From the NCBI RefSeq assembly GCF_001061665.1, contig NZ_JVSP01000001.1, positions 1 through 35,248 on the forward strand: a stretch of 35,248 nucleotides of DNA. The letters are read 5' to 3'. A program made the translations under genes and the position numbers. Every line of letters starts with the position of its first letter. Position 1 is the stretch's first letter. Below, piece by piece: positions 32,302-35,248 of the stretch. Origin of the DNA: Rothia mucilaginosa. Its GTDB lineage: Bacteria > Actinomycetota > Actinomycetes > Actinomycetales > Micrococcaceae. Below the pieces are notes generated by a model that was not told the origin of the DNA, did not search any database, and worked only from the letters and a program-made list of their open reading frames with translations.

Positions 32302-32415
32302 CAACCCCTCGAAGCACCCCGCGAACGGCCATCGAGGCCGTGACTCACCACATCCTCGGCGCACGGCCGGCGCTGAAAGCTGAGAGAACGCCGTGAATAT
32401 GAGAAAATAGCCCTT

Positions 32416-35148
32416 ATGGCTGAAAACATTTTGGGCTCAGACTCGCCCGTACAGATTAACGTTCCCGACCGCCCCGCCCTCGAAGGCCTCGAAGAGAAGC
32501 TTTCGAAGCGCTGGGCCGATGAGAAGACCTACGCATTCGACGAGAACACCACTCGCGAGCAGGTCTACTCCATCGACACCCCGCCGCCGACCGCATCCGG
32601 ATCCCTGCACGTGGGTCACATGTTCTCCTACACCCAGACCGACGTCATTGCACGCTACCAGCGCATGACCGGCAAGAACGTGTTCTACCCCCTCGGCTGG
32701 GATGACAACGGTCTGCCCACCGAACGCCGCGTTCAGAACTACTACGGCGTTCTCTGCGACCCCTCCGTGCCCGACAACGATTCCTTCCGTGACCTGATCA
32801 CCTGGAAGGCAGACGGCACCCCCAAGCCTGACCGCAGCCAGGCAAAGTGGCCGCGCATCTCCCGCAACAACTTCATCGAGCTCTGCGAAGAACTCGCGGT
32901 TGAGGATGAGAAGGTCTTCGAGAACCTCTTCACCACCCTGGGTCTGTCCGTGGACTGGTCGCGCACCTACCGCACCATCGACGCACACTCCCGCAAGGTT
33001 TCCCAGCTCGCCTTCCTGAAGGACCTGGAAGCAGGCAACGCCTACATGGCAGAGGCCCCCACCATGTGGGACGTCACCTTCCGCACCGCGGTCGCCCAGG
33101 CTGAGCTGGAAGACAAGGAACGCCCCGGCGCGTACCACCGCATCAGCTTCCACCGCCCCAACGGCGAGAAGGTCTGGATCGAGACCACCCGCCCCGAGCT
33201 GCTGCCCTCCTGCGTAGCCCTCGTGGCGCACCCCGACGACGAGCGCTACCAGTCGCTCTTCGGCACCACCGTCACCTCCCCGCTGTTCGGCGTTGAGGTC
33301 GAAATCAAGGCTCACCCGCTGGCACAGCCCGACAAGGGCGCCGGTATCGCCATGATTTGTACCTTCGGTGACACCACCGACGTCACCTGGTGGCGCGAGC
33401 TGCAGCTGGACACCCGCGCGCTCATCGGCCGCGACGGCCGCTTCTCCCGCGAGGTTCCCGAGTGGATTACCTCCGCCGAGGGCCGCGAGCGCTACGAGCG
33501 CATGGCCGGCACCACCGTCTTCACCGCGCAGAAGACCGTCGTGGAGATGCTGGTTGAGGCCGGCGAGATGGACGGCGACCCCAAGCCGATTACCCACCCG
33601 GTGAAGTTCTACGAAAAGGGCGACAAGCCCCTCGAGATCGTCGCATCGCGCCAGTGGTACATCCGCAACGGTGGCCGCGACGCCGACCGCCGCGAGAAGC
33701 TCATCGAGCGCGGCCGCGAGATCAACTGGCACCCCTCCTTCATGCGTAGCCGCTACGAGAACTGGGTTGAGGGTCTGAACGGCGACTGGCTGATTTCTCG
33801 CCAGCGCTTCTTCGGCGTTCCCTTCCCCGTCTGGTACCCGCTGGACGCCGAGGGCGAGCCCGACTACGAGAACCCGATTCTGCCCACCGAGGATATGCTC
33901 CCGGTAGACCCCGCCTCGCAGACCGCTCCCGGTTACACCGAGGATCAGCGCGGCGTGGCCGGCGGCTTCGTGGCCGACCCGGATGTTCTGGACACCTGGG
34001 CCACCTCCTCCCTGACCCCGCAGATTGCAACCGGTTGGGGCGTGAACCCGGACCTGCACGCAAAGACCTTCCCCATGGATCTGCGCCCGCAGGGTCACGA
34101 CATCATCCGCACCTGGCTGTTCTCCACCGCCGTGCGTTCCGAGACTCTGGCCTCCTCCGTACCGTGGTACAACACCGCGCTCTCCGGTTGGATTCTCGAC
34201 CCGGACCGCAAGAAGATGTCCAAGTCCAAGGGCAACGTCGTGGTTCCGAACGAGGTTCTGGAGAAGTACGGTTCGGATGCTGTGCGCTACTGGGCGGCTT
34301 CCGCTCGCCTGGGTGCCGACACCGCCTACGACGAGGGTCAGATGAAGATTGGCCGCCGCCTGGCCATCAAGCTGCTCAACGCCTCCAAGTTCGTGCTGAA
34401 CCTGGGTGCAACCGAGAAGTCCGTCATCACCTCGCAGGCTCAGGGTCGCGTGCTCATCAACGCCCTGGATCGCTCCCTGCTGGCTCGCCTGGCGTACCTG
34501 GTTGAAGAGGCAACCGCAGCATTTGAGAAGTACGAGTACGCTCGTGCCCTGCAGATTTGCGAGAGCTTCTTCTGGTCCTTCACCGACGACTTCGTCGAGC
34601 TGATTAAGGACCGTGCCTACGGTGCTCGCGGCGAGGAGGAGCAGGCTTCGGTTCTGGCCGCTCTGGCCACCACCCTGGACGCTCTGCTACGCCTGTTCGC
34701 GCCCTTCCTGCCCTTCGTGACCGAAGAGATTTGGTCCTGGTGGCGTGCGGGTAGCGTGCACCGCGCCGAGTGGCCGCAGGCGCTGCCCATCCTGGAGGGC
34801 ACCCTGCTGGCTGAGTACTCCGCTCAGAACCCGACCGCCGGCATTTCGGCCCAGTGGGTCCTGGCTGATGCCAACCCGGCTCAGATTGACTCGCTCAAGC
34901 AGATCCTGCCGGATGTTGCTGAGGCCCTGGGCGGCCTGCGCAAGGCAAAGAGCGACGCGAAGGTCAAGCAGCGCACCGAGGTTGAGTCCGCTACCATCGC
35001 GGCTCCGCAGGCGCAGCTGGACCGCATCGAGGCCGGCCTGGGCGACCTGAAGGCCGCCGGTAACGCACGCGAGCTCTCCCTGGTGGCAGCTGAGGGCGAG
35101 CTGGAGGTTCGCGATGTGGTGCTCGTGGTGGAGGAAGCCGCCGAGTAG
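32416..35148 (+). CDS. valS: Valyl-tRNA synthetase, archaeal-like type
   Basis: 910 residues, class I synthetase charging tRNA-Val. The HIGH motif is at 65-68 (HVGH) and KMSKS at 600-604. The segment GWDDNGLPTERRVQ (94-107) takes the place of the GTDHAGIATQ found in E. coli-type ValS and matches the archaeal-like ValS found in some bacteria such as Rickettsia. The editing domain lies at about 240-400 (WIETTRPELLPSCVAL near 254-269). The C-terminal part ends in a helical stretch (~845-905) resembling the ValS coiled-coil arm. The ATG at 32416 has no good Shine-Dalgarno. No T-box was seen upstream, unlike ileS. It is the last gene in the window; the 100 bases after it hold only a distant ATCCGCG/CGCGGAT pair. 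Confidence 0.97.
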   Translation: MAENILGSDSPVQINVPDRPALEGLEEKLSKRWADEKTYAFDENTTREQVYSIDTPPPTASGSLHVGHMFSYTQTDVIARYQRMTGKNVFYPLGWDDNGLPTERRVQNYYGVLCDPSVPDNDSFRDLITWKADGTPKPDRSQAKWPRISRNNFIELCEELAVEDEKVFENLFTTLGLSVDWSRTYRTIDAHSRKVSQLAFLKDLEAGNAYMAEAPTMWDVTFRTAVAQAELEDKERPGAYHRISFHRPNGEKVWIETTRPELLPSCVALVAHPDDERYQSLFGTTVTSPLFGVEVEIKAHPLAQPDKGAGIAMICTFGDTTDVTWWRELQLDTRALIGRDGRFSREVPEWITSAEGRERYERMAGTTVFTAQKTVVEMLVEAGEMDGDPKPITHPVKFYEKGDKPLEIVASRQWYIRNGGRDADRREKLIERGREINWHPSFMRSRYENWVEGLNGDWLISRQRFFGVPFPVWYPLDAEGEPDYENPILPTEDMLPVDPASQTAPGYTEDQRGVAGGFVADPDVLDTWATSSLTPQIATGWGVNPDLHAKTFPMDLRPQGHDIIRTWLFSTAVRSETLASSVPWYNTALSGWILDPDRKKMSKSKGNVVVPNEVLEKYGSDAVRYWAASARLGADTAYDEGQMKIGRRLAIKLLNASKFVLNLGATEKSVITSQAQGRVLINALDRSLLARLAYLVEEATAAFEKYEYARALQICESFFWSFTDDFVELIKDRAYGARGEEEQASVLAALATTLDALLRLFAPFLPFVTEEIWSWWRAGSVHRAEWPQALPILEGTLLAEYSAQNPTAGISAQWVLADANPAQIDSLKQILPDVAEALGGLRKAKSDAKVKQRTEVESATIAAPQAQLDRIEAGLGDLKAAGNARELSLVAAEGELEVRDVVLVVEEAAE

Positions 35149-35248
35149 GCGATGCATCCGCGATTCGTCGTCGCTTGTTGTGCAACGCTCAGTCTGCGCG
35201 GAGACGCGGATCCTTCTAAGCACCGATGGTGAATAACGCGAGGCGGGG

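Noticed and set aside
32437-34098. Minus-strand open frame (553 codons) opposite valS
   Set aside because: Shadow of valS, which carries intact HIGH and KMSKS motifs.

Overview
The window looks like chromosome of a high-GC Gram-positive actinobacterium, most likely Micrococcaceae and probably a Rothia-like oral species. Four points support this: GC-rich codon third positions; a T-box in front of an actinobacterial-type ileS; LAxTG (not LPxTG) cell-wall sorting signals; and an HtaA-type haem protein beside a dissimilatory-style NirB/NirD nitrite reductase. The genus assignment is inference from gene content. No tRNA, rRNA, CRISPR array, transposase or phage gene was seen.

Layout. (1) 1-6.7 kb, minus strand: a VKOR-family disulfide-forming membrane protein, folC, and ileS with a T-box leader whose end appears to hide the ileS Shine-Dalgarno. 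(2) 6.7-7.7 kb: about 1 kb without a recognisable gene. (3) 7.7-9.5 kb, plus strand: two related secreted-protein-type genes, the second a Tat/lipobox lipoprotein, the first without any signal peptide. (4) 9.8-15.2 kb: a nitrite assimilation and sirohaem block. cobA and nirB form a minus-strand pair, nirD is read divergently on the plus strand, and a sirohydrochlorin chelatase follows on the minus strand. The nirB-nirD gap carries a good DtxR/IdeR-like box and a perfect GGGTAT palindrome. (5) 15.2-30.2 kb, almost all minus strand: an array of six large exported surface proteins. The first has an N-terminal HtaA haem-binding-type domain and a LAQTG anchor, and is driven by a clear promoter overlapped by a DtxR-like box. 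The other five (18.2-30.2 kb) share a roughly 90-110 residue beta-rich module of unnamed type, embedded in long Ser/Pro/Ala/Glu-rich linkers. Two of these end in LAxTG sorting signals and three in plain membrane anchors. A medium-chain oxidoreductase gene interrupts the array. (6) 30.5-32.3 kb: a short-chain dehydrogenase, a small membrane protein and a small unrecognised gene. (7) 32.4-35.1 kb, plus strand: valS, of the archaeal-like type.

How the parts connect. CobA makes precorrin-2 from uroporphyrinogen III, and the chelatase inserts iron into sirohydrochlorin to give the sirohaem NirB needs; the intervening dehydrogenase is not in this window. NirB and NirD then reduce nitrite to ammonium. 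DtxR-like boxes before nirD and before the HtaA gene suggest that iron status touches both sirohaem-dependent nitrite reduction and surface haem capture. The five-member surface array is the least explained part of the window and the best candidate for an undescribed system, either a haem-related surface apparatus or an adhesin family.
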